Part shown: one piece after another, positions 48,301 to 62,700 of the stretch
Layout of the letters: each line of letters begins with the position of its first letter
Numbering within the stretch: the stretch's first letter is position 1
From: Mercurialis annua
Taxonomy: Eukaryota > Streptophyta > Magnoliopsida > Malpighiales > Euphorbiaceae
Length of the DNA: 64,000 nucleotides
Assembly: GCF_937616625.2 (NCBI RefSeq)
Contig: NC_065574.1
Coordinates: forward strand, 27,344,501-27,408,500
Direction: 5' to 3'
Made by a program: the position numbers and the translations under genes
The notes under the pieces: model-generated
Seen by the model: the letters and a program-made list of their open reading frames with translations, nothing else
What the model was told of the DNA's origin: nothing
Database searches by the model: none

Positions 48301-49794
48301 TCGTTTTGATTACCTAAGCATGGTTAGGTTATATGACGCAAAGGGTGCGTGAAAAGTGAAGCTAGATTAGTATGTCGCGTCACCGGTCTTTTTAATCCGA
48401 TTTCCTAAGAATAGTTAGGTTATATTATGCAAAGCGTGCGTGAAAAGTGACGCTAGATTAATATGTCGCGTCTCAAGTCTCTCTAACGCGTTGTTCCGAT
48501 TACCTAAGCATGGTTAGGTTATATTACGCAAAGTGTGCGTGAAAAGTGATGCTAGATTAATATGTCGCGTCTCAAGTCTCTCTAACGCGTCGTTCCGATT
48601 TCCTAAGCATGGTTAGGTTATATTACGCAAAGTGTGCGTGAAAAGTGACGCTAGATTAATATGTCGCGTCTCAAGTCTTTTTAACGCGTCGTTCTGATTA
48701 CGTAAGCATGGTTAGGTTATATTACGCAAAGTGTGCGTAAAAAGTGACGCTAGATTAGTATGTCACCTCTCAAGTCTCTTTACGTATCATTTCGATTGCC
48801 ATGCTTATATTACGTCACAAGTCTCTCCAACGCGTCGTTCCGATTATTTAAGCATGGTTAGGTTATATTACGCAAAGTGTGTGTGAAAAGTGACGCTAGA
48901 TTAGTATGTCACATCTCAAGTCTTTTGAAAGCGTCGTTCTTGTTACCTAAGCATGGTTAGGTTATATTATGCAAATTGTGCGTAAAAAGTGACACTAGAT
49001 TAGTCTGTCGCATCTCAAGTCTCTTTAACGCGTCGTTCCGATAACCTAAGCATGGTTAGGTCATATTACGCAAAGTGTGCGTAAAAAGTGCCGCTAGATT
49101 AGTATGTCGCGTCTCAAGTCTCTTTCACCCGTCGTTTGATTACTATTCTTATGTCGCGTCACAAGTCTCTCTAACGCGTCGTTCTGATTACCTAAGCATG
49201 GTTAGGTTATATTACGCAAAGTGTCCGTGAAAAGTGACAATAGATTAGTATGTCAAGCCTCAAGTCTCTTTAACGCGTCGTTCCGATTACCTAAGAATGG
49301 CAAGGTTATATTATGAAAAGTGTGCGTGAAAAGTTATGCTAGATTAGTATGTCGTGTTACAAGTCTCTTTAACGCATCGTTCCGATTACCTAAGCATGGT
49401 TTGGTTATATTACACAAAGTGTGCGTGAAAAGGGACGCTTGATAAGTATGTCGCTTCTCAAGTCTCTTTAACGCGTCAGTCCGATTACTTCAGCATGGTT
49501 AGTTTATTTTACGAAAAGTGTGTGTGAAACGTGATGCTAGATTAGTATGTCGCGTCTCAGGTTTCTTTTACGTGTCGTTCCGATTATCTATCCATGGTAA
49601 GGTTGTATTACACAAAGTGTGCATAAGAAGTGACGCTAGATTGGTATGTCGCGTCTCAAGTCTCTTCAATGCGTCGTTTCGATTACCATGCTTATGTCGC
49701 TTCAAAAGTCTCTCTAACGCGTCGTTCCGATTACCTAAGAATGGTTAGGTTATATACAAAAAATGTCTATGAAAATGACAATAGATTAGTATGT
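39335..49794 (+). repeat. Plus satellite array, divergent subfamily
   Basis: A/B modules in plus orientation, but not arranged as in the 9,100-bp HOR. Recurrent local variants include TAGGCTATATTATGCAATGT (about 41557, 44463, 45352, 48087), a CACCAGTCTC variant of the B-like end, and GACGCTTGAATTGTATG (about 42180, 42530). Short duplications of about 350 bp and 1.2 kb are visible between 41100 and 42650. No gene is present. Confidence 0.92.
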
Positions 49795-52700
49795 CGCGTC
49801 GTTCCTATTACCTATAAGCATGGCTAGTACAACGCTATGTTTGCGTGAAAAGTGACGCTAGATTAGTATGTTGCCTCACATGTCTCTATAACGCGTCGTT
49901 CCGATTACCTAAGCATGGTTAGGTTATATTACACAAAGTGTGCGCTAAAAGTGACAATAGATAGTATGTCGCGTCTCAAGTCTTTGTAACGTGTCGTTTC
50001 GATTACCTAAGCATGGTTAGGTTATATTATGCAAAGTGTGCGTGAAAAGTGATGCTAGATTAGTATGTCGCATCTCAGGTCTCTCTAACGTGTCGTTTTG
50101 ATTACATAAGCATCGTTAGGTTATATTGGGCAAAGTGTCCGTGAAAAGTGACAATAGATTAGAATGTCGCGCATCAAGTATCTTTAACGCGTCGTTATGA
50201 TTACCTAAGCATGGCTAGGTTATATTACGCAAAGTGTGCGTGAAAAGTGACGCTAGATTATTATGTCGCGTCTCAAGTCTTTGTAACGCGTCGTTCTGAT
50301 TACCTAAGCATGATTAGGTTATATTACACAAAGTGTGCGCAAAAAGTGACAATAGATTTGTATGTCGCGTCTCAAGTCTTTGTAACGCGTCGTTTTGATT
50401 ACCTAAGCATGGTGAGGTTATATTACGCAAAGTGTGCGTGAAAAGTGACGCTAGATTAGTATGTCGCGTCACAAGTCTCTCTAACGCATCGTTCGGATTA
50501 CCAATGCATGGTTAGGTTTATATTACGCAAAGTGTGTGTTGAAAGTGACGCTAGATTAGTATGTCGCATCACAAGTCTCTTTAACGCGTCGTTCTGATTA
50601 CCTAAGCAATGTCAGGTTATATTACGCATAATGTGCGTAAAAAGTGACGCTAGATTAGTATGTCGCTTCTCAAGTCTCTTTAGCGCGTCATTTCGATTAC
50701 CATGCTTATGTCGAGTCACAAGTATCTCTAGCGCATCGTTCTTATTACCTAAGCATGGTTAGGTTATATTACGCAAAGTGTGCGTGAAAAGTGACAATAA
50801 ATTAGTATGTCGCGCCGCAAGTGTCTTTAACGCGCCGTTCTAGTTACTACATGGTTAGGTTATATTACGCAAAGTGTGCGTGAAAAGTGACGCTAGATTA
50901 GTATGTCGTGTCTCAAGTCTCTTTAACGCGTCGTTTCAATTACCTAAGCATGGTTAGGTTATATTACGCAAAGTGCGCTTGAAAAGTAACGCTAGATAAT
51001 ATGTCGCGTCTTAAGTCTCTTTAACGCGTTGGTCCGATTACTTCAGCATGGTTAGGTTATATAACAAAAAGTGTGCGGGAAAAGTGATGCTAGATTAGTA
51101 TGTCGCATCTCAAGTCTCTTTAACATGTCATTTGGATTACCTATGCATGGTTAAATTATATTATGCAAACTGTGCGTAAAAAGTGACGGTAGATTAGTAT
51201 GTCGCGTCTCAAGTGTCTTTAACGCATCAATTTTATTACAATACATATGTCGCGCCACAAGTCTCTCTAACGCGTCGTTCCGATAAGCTATGCATGGTTA
51301 GGTTATATCACGCAAACTGTGCGTAAAATGTGACGCTATATTAGTATGTCGCGTCTCAAGTCTCTTTAACGCGTCGTTCCGATTACCTAAACATGGTTAG
51401 GTTATATTACGCAAAGTGTGCGTAAAAAGTGACGCTAGATAAGTATGTCGTGTCTCAAGTCTATATAAAGCGTCGTTCTGATTACCTAAGCATGGTTAGG
51501 TTATATAATGCAAATTTTGCGTGAAAAGTGACGCTAGATTAGTATGTCGTGTCTCAAGTCTGTTTAACGCGTCGGTCCGATTACTTCAGCTAGGTTAGGT
51601 TATATTAAAAAAAGTGTGTTTGAAAAGTGATGCTATATTAGTACGTAGCGTCTCTAGTCTCTTTAATGCGTCATTCCAATTACCTAAGCATGGTTAGGTT
51701 ATATTACACAAAGTGTGCGTTAAAAGTGACGCTAGATTAGTATGTCCCCTCACAAGTCTCTTTTACGCGTCGTTCCGATTACCTAAGCATGGTTAGGTTA
51801 TATTACGCAAAGTGTCCGCGAAAAGTGACGCTAGATTTGTATGTCGCGTCTCAAGTCTCTTTAATGCATCGTTGCGATTACCATACTTATGTCGCGTCAC
51901 AAGTCTCTCTAACGCGGCGTTTCGATTACCTAACATGGTTAGGTTATATTACGAAAAGTGTTTGTTAATAGTGACGCTAGATTAGGATGTTGCATCAAAA
52001 GTCTCTTTAACGCGTTCTTCCGATTACCTAGGCATGGTTAGGTTATATTACGGAAAGTGTGCGTTAAAACTGACGCTAGATTACTATGTCCCATCAAAAG
52101 ACTCTTTAACGCGTTGTTCCGTATACATAATAAGCATGGTTAGGATATATTACGCAAAGTGTGCGTGAACAGTGACGCTAGATTTTTATGTCGCGGCTCA
52201 AGTGTCTCTAACACATCGTTTCGATTACCATGCTTTTGTCGCGTCACAAGTCTCTCTAACACGTCGTTCTGGTTACCTAAGCATGGTTAGGTTATATTAC
52301 GCAAAGTGTGCGTGAAAAGTAACGCTAGATTAGTATGTCACGTCTCAAGTCGCTTTAACGTGACGCAGAGTGTGCGTGAAAAGTGAAGCTAGATTAGTAT
52401 GTCGCCTCACAAGTTTCTTTAAAATGTCGTTCCGATTACCAAAGCATGGTTAGGTTATATTGCGCAAAGTGTGCGTGAATAGTGACGCTAGATTAATATG
52501 TCGCGTCTCAAGTCTCTTTAATGCGTCGTTTTGATTACCATGCTTATGTCGCGTCACAAGTCCCTCTAACGCGTCGTTCCGATTACCTAAGCATGGTTAG
52601 GTTATATTAAGGAAAGTGTGCGTTAAAAGTAACGCAGGATTATTATGTCGCATCACAAGTCTCTTTTACGCGTCGTTCCAATTACCTAAGTATGGTTGGG

Positions 52701-52962
52701 TTATATTACGCAAAGTGTGCTTGAAAAGTGACGTTAGATTAGTATGTCGCATCTCAAGTCTCTTTAACGCGTTGTTACGATTACCATGCATATGTCAGGT
52801 CACAATTCTCTCTAACGCGTCGTTCCGGTTACCTAAGAATGGTTAGGTTATATTTTACGCAAAGTGTGCGTTAAAAGTGACGCTAGATTAGTATGTCCCG
52901 TCACAAGTCTCTTTAACGCGTCGATCCGATTACCTAAGCATGGTTAGATTATATTAAGCAAA

Positions 52963-52984
52963 GGTAATCAGGACCACACGTTAA
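52963..52984 (-). repeat. 22-nt antisense satellite scrap (rearranged HOR)
   Basis: The same inverted fragment as at 5826-5847, confirming that 49795-56721 descends from the same HOR. Confidence 0.65.
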
Positions 52985-55900
52985 TTACTTAAGCATTGAT
53001 TGGTTATATTACGCAAATGTGCGTGAAAAGTGAAGCTAGATTAGTATGTCGCGTCTCAAGTCTCTGTAACGCGTTGTTTCAATTACCATGCTTATGTCAC
53101 GTCACAAGTCTCTGTAACGCGTCGTTCCGATTACCTAAGCATGGTTAGGTTATATTACGCAAAGTGTGCGTGAAAAGTGACGCTATATTAGTATGTCGAT
53201 TCACAAGTCTTTTTGACGCGTCGTTCCAATTACCTAAGCATGGTTAAGATATACTACGCAAAGAGTACGTAAAGAGTGATGCTAGATTAGTATGTCGCGT
53301 CTGAAGTCTTTTAAACGCGTCGTTCCGATTACCAATGCATGGTTAGGTTAAATTACGCAAATTGTGCGGGAAAATTGACGGTAGATTAGTATGTCGCGTC
53401 TGAAGTCTCTTTAACGTGTCGTTTTGATTACCAACCTTATCTCGCGTCACAAGTCTCTCTAACGCGTCGTTCCGATTACCTAAGCATGGTTCGGTTGTAT
53501 TATGCAAGGTGTGCTTGAAAGTGACGCTATATTAGTATGTCGTGTCTCAAGTCTCTTTTACATGTCATTTCGATTACCATGATTATGTTAAGTCACAAGT
53601 CACTCTAACACCTCGTTCCGATTACCTAAACATGGTTAGGTTATATTACGCAGAGTGTGCGTGAAAAGTGACAATAGATTAGTATGTCGCATCTAAAGTC
53701 TCTTTAACACGTCGTTTCGATTATCATGCTTATGCCGCGTCACAAGTCTCTTTAACGCGTCGTTCCGATTATCCAAGCATGGGTTATATTACGCAAAGTG
53801 TGCGTGAAAAGTGACGCTAGATAAGTATGTCGCATCTCAAGTCTCTTTAACACGTCTTTTCGATTACCTGAGCATTGTTAGGTTATATTACGCAAAGTGT
53901 GCGTGAAAAGTGACGGTAGATTAGTATGTCGCATCTCAAGTCTCTTTAACGCGTCATTCTAATTACCTGAGCATGGATAGGCTATATTACACAAAGTGTG
54001 CGTGAAAAGTGACGCTAGATTAGCATGTCGCGTCTCAAGTCTCTTAAACGCGTCGTTTCGATTACCATGATTATGCCGCGTCACAAGTATCTCTATCGCC
54101 TCGTTCCAATTGCCTAAAAATTGTTAGGTTATATTGCGAAGAGTGTGCATGAAAAGCGATAATAGATTAGTTGTCGCATCTTAAGTCTCTTTAACGCGTC
54201 GTTTCAATTACCATGCTTATGTCGCGTCATAAGTCTCTTTAACTCGTCGTTCTGATTATCTAAGCATGGGTTATATTAAGCAAAGTGCGCGTGAAAAGTG
54301 ACGCTAGATTAGTATATCGCGTCTCAATGCTCAGTAACGCGTCGTTTCGATTAACTAAGAATGGTTAGGTTATAGTATGCAAAATGTGCGGAAAAAGTGA
54401 CGCTAAATTAGTATGTTGCATCACAAGTTTTATTTACGCGTAGTTTTGATTACCTAAGCATGGTTAGGTTATATTACACAAAGTGTGCGTGAAAAGTGAC
54501 GGTAGATTAGTACGTCACGTCTCAAGTCTCTTTAACGCGCCGTTTCAAATACCATGCTTATGTCGCGTCACAAGTCTCACTAACGCGCCGTTCCAATTAC
54601 CTATGCATGCTTAGGTTATATTATGCAAAGTATGCGTGCAAAGTGACGTTAGATTAGTATGTCGCGTCTCAAGTATCTTTAAGGCGTCGTTTCAATTACC
54701 ATGCTTAAGTCGCGTCACAAGTCTCTCTGACGCGTCATTCCGATTACCTAAGCATGGTTAGGTTATATTACGCAAAGTGTGCATAAAAAGGGACGCTAGA
54801 TTACTTTGTCGAGTCACAAGTTTTTTTAATGCGTCGTTTAGATTACCATGCTTATGTCGCGTCACGAGTCTCTCTGACGCGTCGTTCCGATTACCTAAGC
54901 ATGGTTAGGTTATATAATGGAAAGTGTGCGTTAAAAGTGAAGCTAGATTACTATATCGCGTCACAAGTCTCTTTAACGCATCGTTCCGATTACCTAAGCA
55001 TGGTTTGGTTATATTACGCAAAGTGTGCGTAAAAAGTGACTCTATGTTAGTATGTCGTGTCACAAGTCTCTCTAACGCGTTGTTCCGATTACCTAAGCAT
55101 GGTTAGGTTATATTACGCAAAGTGTGCGTGAAAAGTGACGATAGATTAGTATGTTGCATGTCAAGTCTCTTCAAAGCGTTGTTCTGATTAACTAAGTATG
55201 GTTAGGTTATATTACGCAAAATGTGCGTGAAAAGTGACTCTAGATTTGTATGTCACATCTGAAGTCTCTTTAACGCGTCGTTTCGATTACCTAAGCATAG
55301 TTTCGTTATATTACGCAAAGTGTGCGTCAAAAGTGACGCTAGATTAGTATGTCGTGTCTCAAGTCTTTTTAACGCGTCATTTCAATAACCATGCTTATTT
55401 CGCGTCACAAGTCTCACTAACGCGTCGTTTCAATTACCATGCTTATGCCGCCTCAAAAGTCTCTTTAGCGCATCGTTCCGATTACCTAAGCATGGTTAGG
55501 TTATATTACGCAAAATGTGCGTGAAAAGTGACGCTAGATTAGTATGTCGCCTCTTTAGTCTCTTTAACGCTTCATTTCGATTACCTAAGCATGAATAGGT
55601 TATATTACGCAAAGTGTGCGTGAAAAGTGACGCTAGATTAGAATGTCGCATCTCAAGTCTCTTTAACGCATCGTTTCAATTACCATGCTTATTTCGCGTC
55701 ACATTTCTCACTAACGCGCCGTTCCGATTACCTAAGCATGGTTAGGTTATATTACGCTAAGTGTGAGTGAAAAGTGACGCTAGATTAGTATGTAGCGTCT
55801 CAAGTTTTTGTAATGCGTCGTTTTAATTACCATGCATGTGTCGCGTCACAAGTCTCTCTAACGCGTCGTTCCGATTACCAAAGCGTTAGGTTATATTACG

Positions 55901-56164
55901 GAAAGTGTTAGTTAAAAGTGACGCTAGATTACTATGTCGCGTCACAAGTCTCTTTAACGCGTCGTTCCGATTACCTAAGCATGGTTAGGTTATATTACGC
56001 AAAGTGTGCGTGAAAAGTGACGCTAGATTAGTATGTCGCTTCACAAGTCTCTCTAAAGTGTCGTTCCGATTACCTAAGCATGGTTAGGTTATATTATGCA
56101 AAGTGTACGTGAAAAGTGATGCTAGATTATTATGTCGCGTCCAAAGTCTCATTAACACGTCGTT

Positions 56165-56660
56165 CGATTAACTAAGTATGGTTAGTTTATATTACGGAAA
56201 ATGTGCGTAAAAAGTGACGCTAGATTCGTATGTTTGCGTCTCAAGTCTCTTTGACGCGTCATTTCAATTACCACGCTTATGTCTCGTCACAAGTCTCACT
56301 AACGCGCTGTTCCTATTACCTAAGCATTGTGAGGTTATATTACGCAAAGTGTGCGTGAAAAGTGACGCTAGATTAGTATCTCGCGTCTCAAGTCTCTTTA
56401 ACTCGTCGTTTTGATTAACTAAGTATGGTTAGTTTATATTACGGAAAATGTGCGTAAAAAGTGACGCTAGATTCGTATGTTCGCGTCTCAAGTCTCTTTG
56501 ACGCGTCATTTCAATTACCACGCTTATGTCTCGTCACAAGTCTCACTAACGCGCTGTTCCTATTACCTAAGCATTGTTAGGTTATATTACGCAAAGTGTG
56601 CGTGCAAAGTATAGCTAGATTTGTATGTCGCGTCTCAAGTCTCACTAACGCGCTGTTCTT
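56165..56660 (+). repeat. Local ~245-bp tandem duplication
   Basis: The run from TTAACTAAGTATGGTTAG (56165) through the TCTCGTCACAAGTCTCACTAA B module and CTATTACCTAAGCATTGT recurs from about 56412 with almost no change. The spacing of about 245 bp equals one A-B pair plus one A. The left homologue (about 27945-28110) has one copy. Confidence 0.8.
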
Positions 56661-56706
56661 ATATAAGTCTCTTTAACGCGTCGTTCCGATTACCTAAGCA
56701 TGGTTA

Positions 56707-56741
56707 GGTGTTATTTCGCAAATAATGGTAATCGAAACGAC
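56707..56741. other. Second plus-to-minus inversion junction
   Basis: The sequence CAAATAATGGTAATCGAAAC spans the switch exactly as at 28270, with the same flanking modules for several hundred bases on each side. The two junctions therefore derive from one event followed by duplication. Confidence 0.9.
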
Positions 56742-59700
56742 GTGTTAAAGGGTCTTGAGATGCGACATACTAATCTAGCGTCACAATTCACGCACACTTT
56801 GCGTAATTTAACCTAACCATGCTTAGGTAATCAGAACGACACTTTAAAGAGACTTGTGATGCAATATAGTAATGTAGTATCACTTTAACGCACACTTTCC
56901 GTAAAATAACCTAACCATGCTTAGGTAATCAGTACGACGCGTTAGAGAGACTTGTGATGCGACATAAGCATAGCAATCGAAACGACGTGTTGCAGACACT
57001 TGAGACGCGACATACTAATCTAGGGTCACTTTCACGCACACTTTGCGTAATATAACGCGTTAAAGAGACTTTTGATGCGACACATTAATCATGCGTAACT
57101 TTTAATGCACACTTTCCGTAATATAACCTAACCATGCTTAGGTAATCGTAACGACGCGTTAGAGAGACTTGTGATGCGACATAAGCATTGTAATCGAAAA
57201 CGATGAATTAAAGAGACTTGAGATGCGACATACAAATCGAGCGTTACTTTTCACGCACACTTTGGTAATATAACCTAACCATGCTTAGGTAATCGGATCG
57301 ACGCGTTAATTTGACTTGTGACGGGACATACTAATCTAGCGTCACTTTTAACGCACACTTTGCGTAATATAACCTAACCATTCTTAGGTAATCGAAATGA
57401 CGCGTTAGAGAGAATTGTGACCCGACATAAGCAAGGTAATCGAAACGACGCGTTAAAGAGACTTGAGACGCGACATTCTAATCCAGTGTCACCTTTCACG
57501 CACACTTTGCATAATATAGCCTAACCATGCTAAGGCAATCGGAACGACGCGTTTGAGAGACTTCTAACGCGACATAAGCATGGTAATTGAAACGACGCGT
57601 TATAAAGACTTGAGACGCGACATAGTAATCTAGAGTCATTTTTCAAGCACACTTTGCGTAATATAACCTAACCATGGGTAATCGAAACGACGCGAAAAAG
57701 AGACTTGTGACGCGACATAGCAATCTAGCGTCACTTTTAACGCACACTTTCCGTAATATAACCTAACCATGCTTAGGTAATCGGAACGACGCGTTATAGA
57801 GACTTGTGAAGCGACATAAGCATGGTAATCAAAACGAAGCATTAAAGAGACTTAAGACGCGACATTATAATCTAGCATCACTTTTCACGCACACTTTGCG
57901 TAATATATCCATACCGTGTTTAGCTAATCGGAACGACGCGTTAAAGAGACTTGTGACGCGACATACTAATCTAATGTCATTTTTCACGCACATTTTGCGT
58001 AATATAACCTAACCATGGTTAGGCAATCAGAACGACGCGTTGCAGAGACTTGTGACCCGACATACTAATCTAGCGTCACTTTTCACGCACACTTTGTGTA
58101 ATATAACCTAACCATGCTTAGGTATCTAAAACGACTTGTTAAAAGACTTGTGATGTGACATTGTAATCTAGCGTCACTATTAACGCACACTTTCCGTAAT
58201 ATAACCTAACCGTGCTTAGGTAATCGGAATGACGCGTTAGAGAGATTTGTGACGCGCATAATCATGGTAATCAAAACGACGCATTAAAGAGACTTGAGAG
58301 GCGACATATTAATCTAGCGTCACTTTTCACGCACACTTTGCGTAATATAACCTATTCATGCTTAGGTAATCGGAACGACGTGTTAAAGAGACTGGTGACG
58401 CGAGATACTAATCTAGCTTACTTTTCACGCACACTTTGCGTAATATAACCTAACCATGCTTAGGTAATCCGAACGCTGCGTTATAGAGACTTGAGACGCG
58501 ACATACAAATCTAGCTATACTTTGCACGCACACTTTGCGTAATATAACCTAACCATGCTTAGGTAATCGGAACAACGCGTTAGAGAGACTTGAGACGCGA
58601 CATATTAATAATCTAGCGTCACTTTTCACGCACACTTTCATAATATAACCTAACTATGCTTAGGAAATCGGAATGACGTGTTAAAAAGACCGGTGACGCT
58701 ACATACTAATCTAGCTGCACTTTTCACGCACACTTTGCATAATATAACCTAACCATTGTTCGGTAATCCGAACGACGCGTTAAAGAGACTTGAGACGCGA
58801 CATACTAATCTAGCGTAACTTTGCACCCACACTTTGCGTAATATAACCTAACCATGGGTAATCGGAATGACGCGTTTAAGAGACTTTTGACACGACATAA
58901 GCATGGTAATCGAAAAAAGATGCATTAAAGAGACTTGAGATGCGACATACAAATCGAGCATCACTTTTCACGCACACTTTGCGTAATATTACCTAACCAT
59001 ACTTAGGTAATCGGACTGACACGTTAAAGAGACTTAAGACTCATACTAATCTAGCGTCACATTTCACGCACACTTTGCATAATATAACCTAACCAGGCTT
59101 AGGTAATCGGAACGACGTGTTAAAAAGACTGGTGACGCGACATACTAATCTATCTTCACTTTTCACGCACACTTTGTGTAAAATAACCTAACCATGCTTA
59201 GGTAATCCTAACGACGCATTAAAGAAACTTGGTACAAGACATACTAATCTAGATCGGAACGACACTTTTGAGAGACTTGTGATGATACATAAGCATGGTA
59301 ATCGAAAACGATGCATTAAAGAGACTTGAGATGCGACATACAAATCGAGCGTCACTTTTCACGCACACTTTGCTGAATATAACCTAACCATGCTTAGGTA
59401 ATCTGACTGACACGTTAAAGAGACTTGAGACGCGACGTACAAATCTAGTGTCACTTCTCACGCACACTTTGCGTAATATAACCTAACCATGCTTAGGTAA
59501 TCGGAACAACGTGTTAAAGAGACTGGTGACGCGACATACGAATCTAGCTTCACTTTTCAGCACACTTTGCATAAAATAACCTAACCATGCTTAGGTAATC
59601 CGAACGACGCGTTAGAGAGACTTGAGACGCGACATATTAATCTAGCGTCCCTTTTCACGCACACTTTGCGTAATATTACCTAACCATGGTTAGGTAATCG

Positions 59701-62700
59701 GAACAACGTGTTAAAGAGACTGGTGACGCGACATACTAATCTAGCTTCACTTATCACGCACACTTTGCATAAAATAACCTAACCATGCTTAGGTAATCTG
59801 AACGACGCGTTAAAGAGACTTGAGACACGACATACTAATCTAGTGTTACTTTGCACGCACACTTTGCGTAATATAACCTAACCATGCATAGGTAATCGGA
59901 ACGACGCGTTAGAGAGACTTGAGACGCGACATATTAATCTAGCGTCCCTTTTCACGCACACTTTGCGTAATATAACCTAACCATGCCTAGGTAATCGGAA
60001 CGACGTGTTAAAGAGACTGGTGACGCAACATACTAATCTAGCTTCACTTTTCACGCACACTTTGCGTAATATAACCTAACCATGGTTAGGTAATCCGAAC
60101 GACGAGTTAAAGAGACTTGAGACGCGACATACTAATCTAGCGTTACAATTCACCCACACTTTGTGTAATATAACCTAACCATGCTTAGGTAATCGGAACG
60201 ACGCGTTTGAGAGACTTGTGACGCGACATAAGTATGGTAATCGAAAACGATGCATTAAAGAGACTTGAGACGCGACATACAAATCGAGCATCACTTTTCA
60301 CGCACACTTTGTGTAATATTACCTAACCATGCTTAGGTAATCGGACTGACACGTTAAAGAGACTTGAGATGCGACATACTAATCTAGCGTCACTTTTCAC
60401 GCACACTTTGCGTAATATAACCTAACCATGCTTAAGTAATCGAAACGACGTGTTAAAAAGACCGGTGACGCAACATACTAATCTATCTTTACTTTTCACG
60501 CACACTTTGCGTAAAATAACCTAACCATGCTTAGGTAATCCGAACGACGCGTTAAAGAGACTTAAGACGCGACATACTAATCTAGCGTTACTTTGCACGC
60601 ACACTTTGCGTAATATAACCTAACCATGCCTTGGTATAATCGGAGCGACGCGTTTTTAGAGACTTGTGACGCGACATACTAATCTAGCGTCACTTTTCAC
60701 GCACATTTTGGGTAATATAACCAAACCATGCTTATGTAATCAAAACGACGCGTTAAAGATACTTGAGACGCGACAAAATAATCTACTGTGACTTTTCACG
60801 CACACTTTGTGTAATATAATCTAACCATGCTTAGTAAAGAGACTTGAGACGCAACATACTAATCTAACGTCACTTTTCACGCACACTTTGCGTATTATAA
60901 CCTAACAATGCTTAGGTAATCGGAACGACGCGCTGAAGTGACTTGTGACGCGACATAGTACTCTACCGTAAATTTTAACGCACACTTTGCGTAATATAAC
61001 CTAACCATAATTAGGTAATCGGAACGACGCGTTAGAGAGACTTGTGACGCGACATAAGCATGGTATTCGAAACGACGTGTTACTGAGACTTGAGACGCGA
61101 CATACTAATCTAGCGTCACTTTTCACGCACACTTTGCAACAATGCGTTAAAGAGACTTGTGATGCGATATAGTAATCTAGCTTCACTTTTAACGCAAACT
61201 TTCCATAATATAAACTAAATATGCTTAGGTAATCGGTACGAAGAGTTAGAGAATCGAAACGACATGTTAAAGAGACTTGAGACGCGACATACTAATTTAG
61301 AGTCACGTTTCACGCACACTTTGCATAATATAACCTAACCACGCTTAGGTAATCAGAACGACGCGTTAAAGAAACTTGTGATGCGACATAGTGATCTAGC
61401 ATCACTTTTAACGCATACTTTGCGTAATATAACCAAACCATGCTTAGGTAATCGGGACGACGCGTTAGAGAGACTTGTGACGTGACATAAGCATGGTATT
61501 CGAAACAACGGGTTAAAGACACTTGAGACGCGACATGCTAATCTAGCGTCACTTTTTACCCACACTTTGCGTAATATACCTAACCATGCTTAGGTAATCG
61601 AAACGACGCGTTAAAGAGACATGAGACGCGACATACTAATCTATTGTTACTTTTAACGCACACTTTGCGTAATATAACTTAATCGTGCTTAGGTAATCGG
61701 AACGACGCGTTAAAAAGACTTGAGACACAACATACCAATCTAACCAACACTTTTTCCGCACTATTTGCATTATTTAACCTAACCATGCTTAGGTAATCAG
61801 AACTACGCGTCAAAAAGACTTGAGACGCGACATACTAATCTATTTCACTTTTCACGCACTTTTGCGTAGTATAAACTAACCATGCTTAGGTAATTGGAAC
61901 GATGCGTTAGAGAGACTTGTTACGTGAAATGAGAATGCGACATACTAATCTAGCGTCACTTTTCATGCACACTTTGCGTAATATAACCGAAACCATGCTT
62001 AGGTAATATGAAAGACGCGTTAGAGAGACTTGTGACTCGACATACTAATCTAGCGTCACTTTTCACGCACACTTTGAATAATATAACCTAACAATTCTTA
62101 GGTAATCGGAACGACTTGTTAGAGAAACTTGTGACACGACATAAGCATGGTAATTGAAACGACGCGTTAAAGAGAGATGAGACACGACATACTAATCTCG
62201 CTTTACTTTTCACGCACATTTTGCGTAATATAACCTATCAATGCTTAGGTAATTGGAACGACGCATTAGAGACACTTGTGACGCGACATAAGCATGGTAA
62301 TCGAACGACGCGTTAAAGAGAGATGAGACGCGACATACTAATCTAGCGTCACTTTTCAGGCACACTTTGCGTAATATAACCTAACCATGCATAAGTAATC
62401 AAATCTACGCGTTAAAGAGAGTTGAGGCGCGACAAACTAATCTAGCGTCACTTTTCACGCACACTTTTCGTAATATAACCTAACTTTGCTTAGTTAATTG
62501 GAACGACGCGTTAGAGAGACTTGTGACGCGACATAGGCATAGTAATCAAAACGACGCGTTAAAGAGAGTTGAGACGCGACATACTAATCTAGCGTCACTT
62601 TTCACGCACACTTTGCGTAATATAACCTAACCATACTTAGTTAATCGGAACAACGCGTTAAAGAGACAAGAGACTTGAGACGCGACATACTAATCTAGCG

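Larger units (their letters stand above)
49795..56721 (+). repeat. Rearranged copy of the 9,100-bp HOR
   Basis: From about 49795 to 51400 the modules follow those of 7540-9130. The sequence then jumps to the equivalent of about 13370, continues to the equivalent of about 16600, and from about 54700 follows 25700-28270. So about 4.2 kb of HOR is missing at 51400, and the short form lacking the 7540-9340 segment is used near 54750. Divergence from the full units is clearly higher than between those units. Confidence 0.82.
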
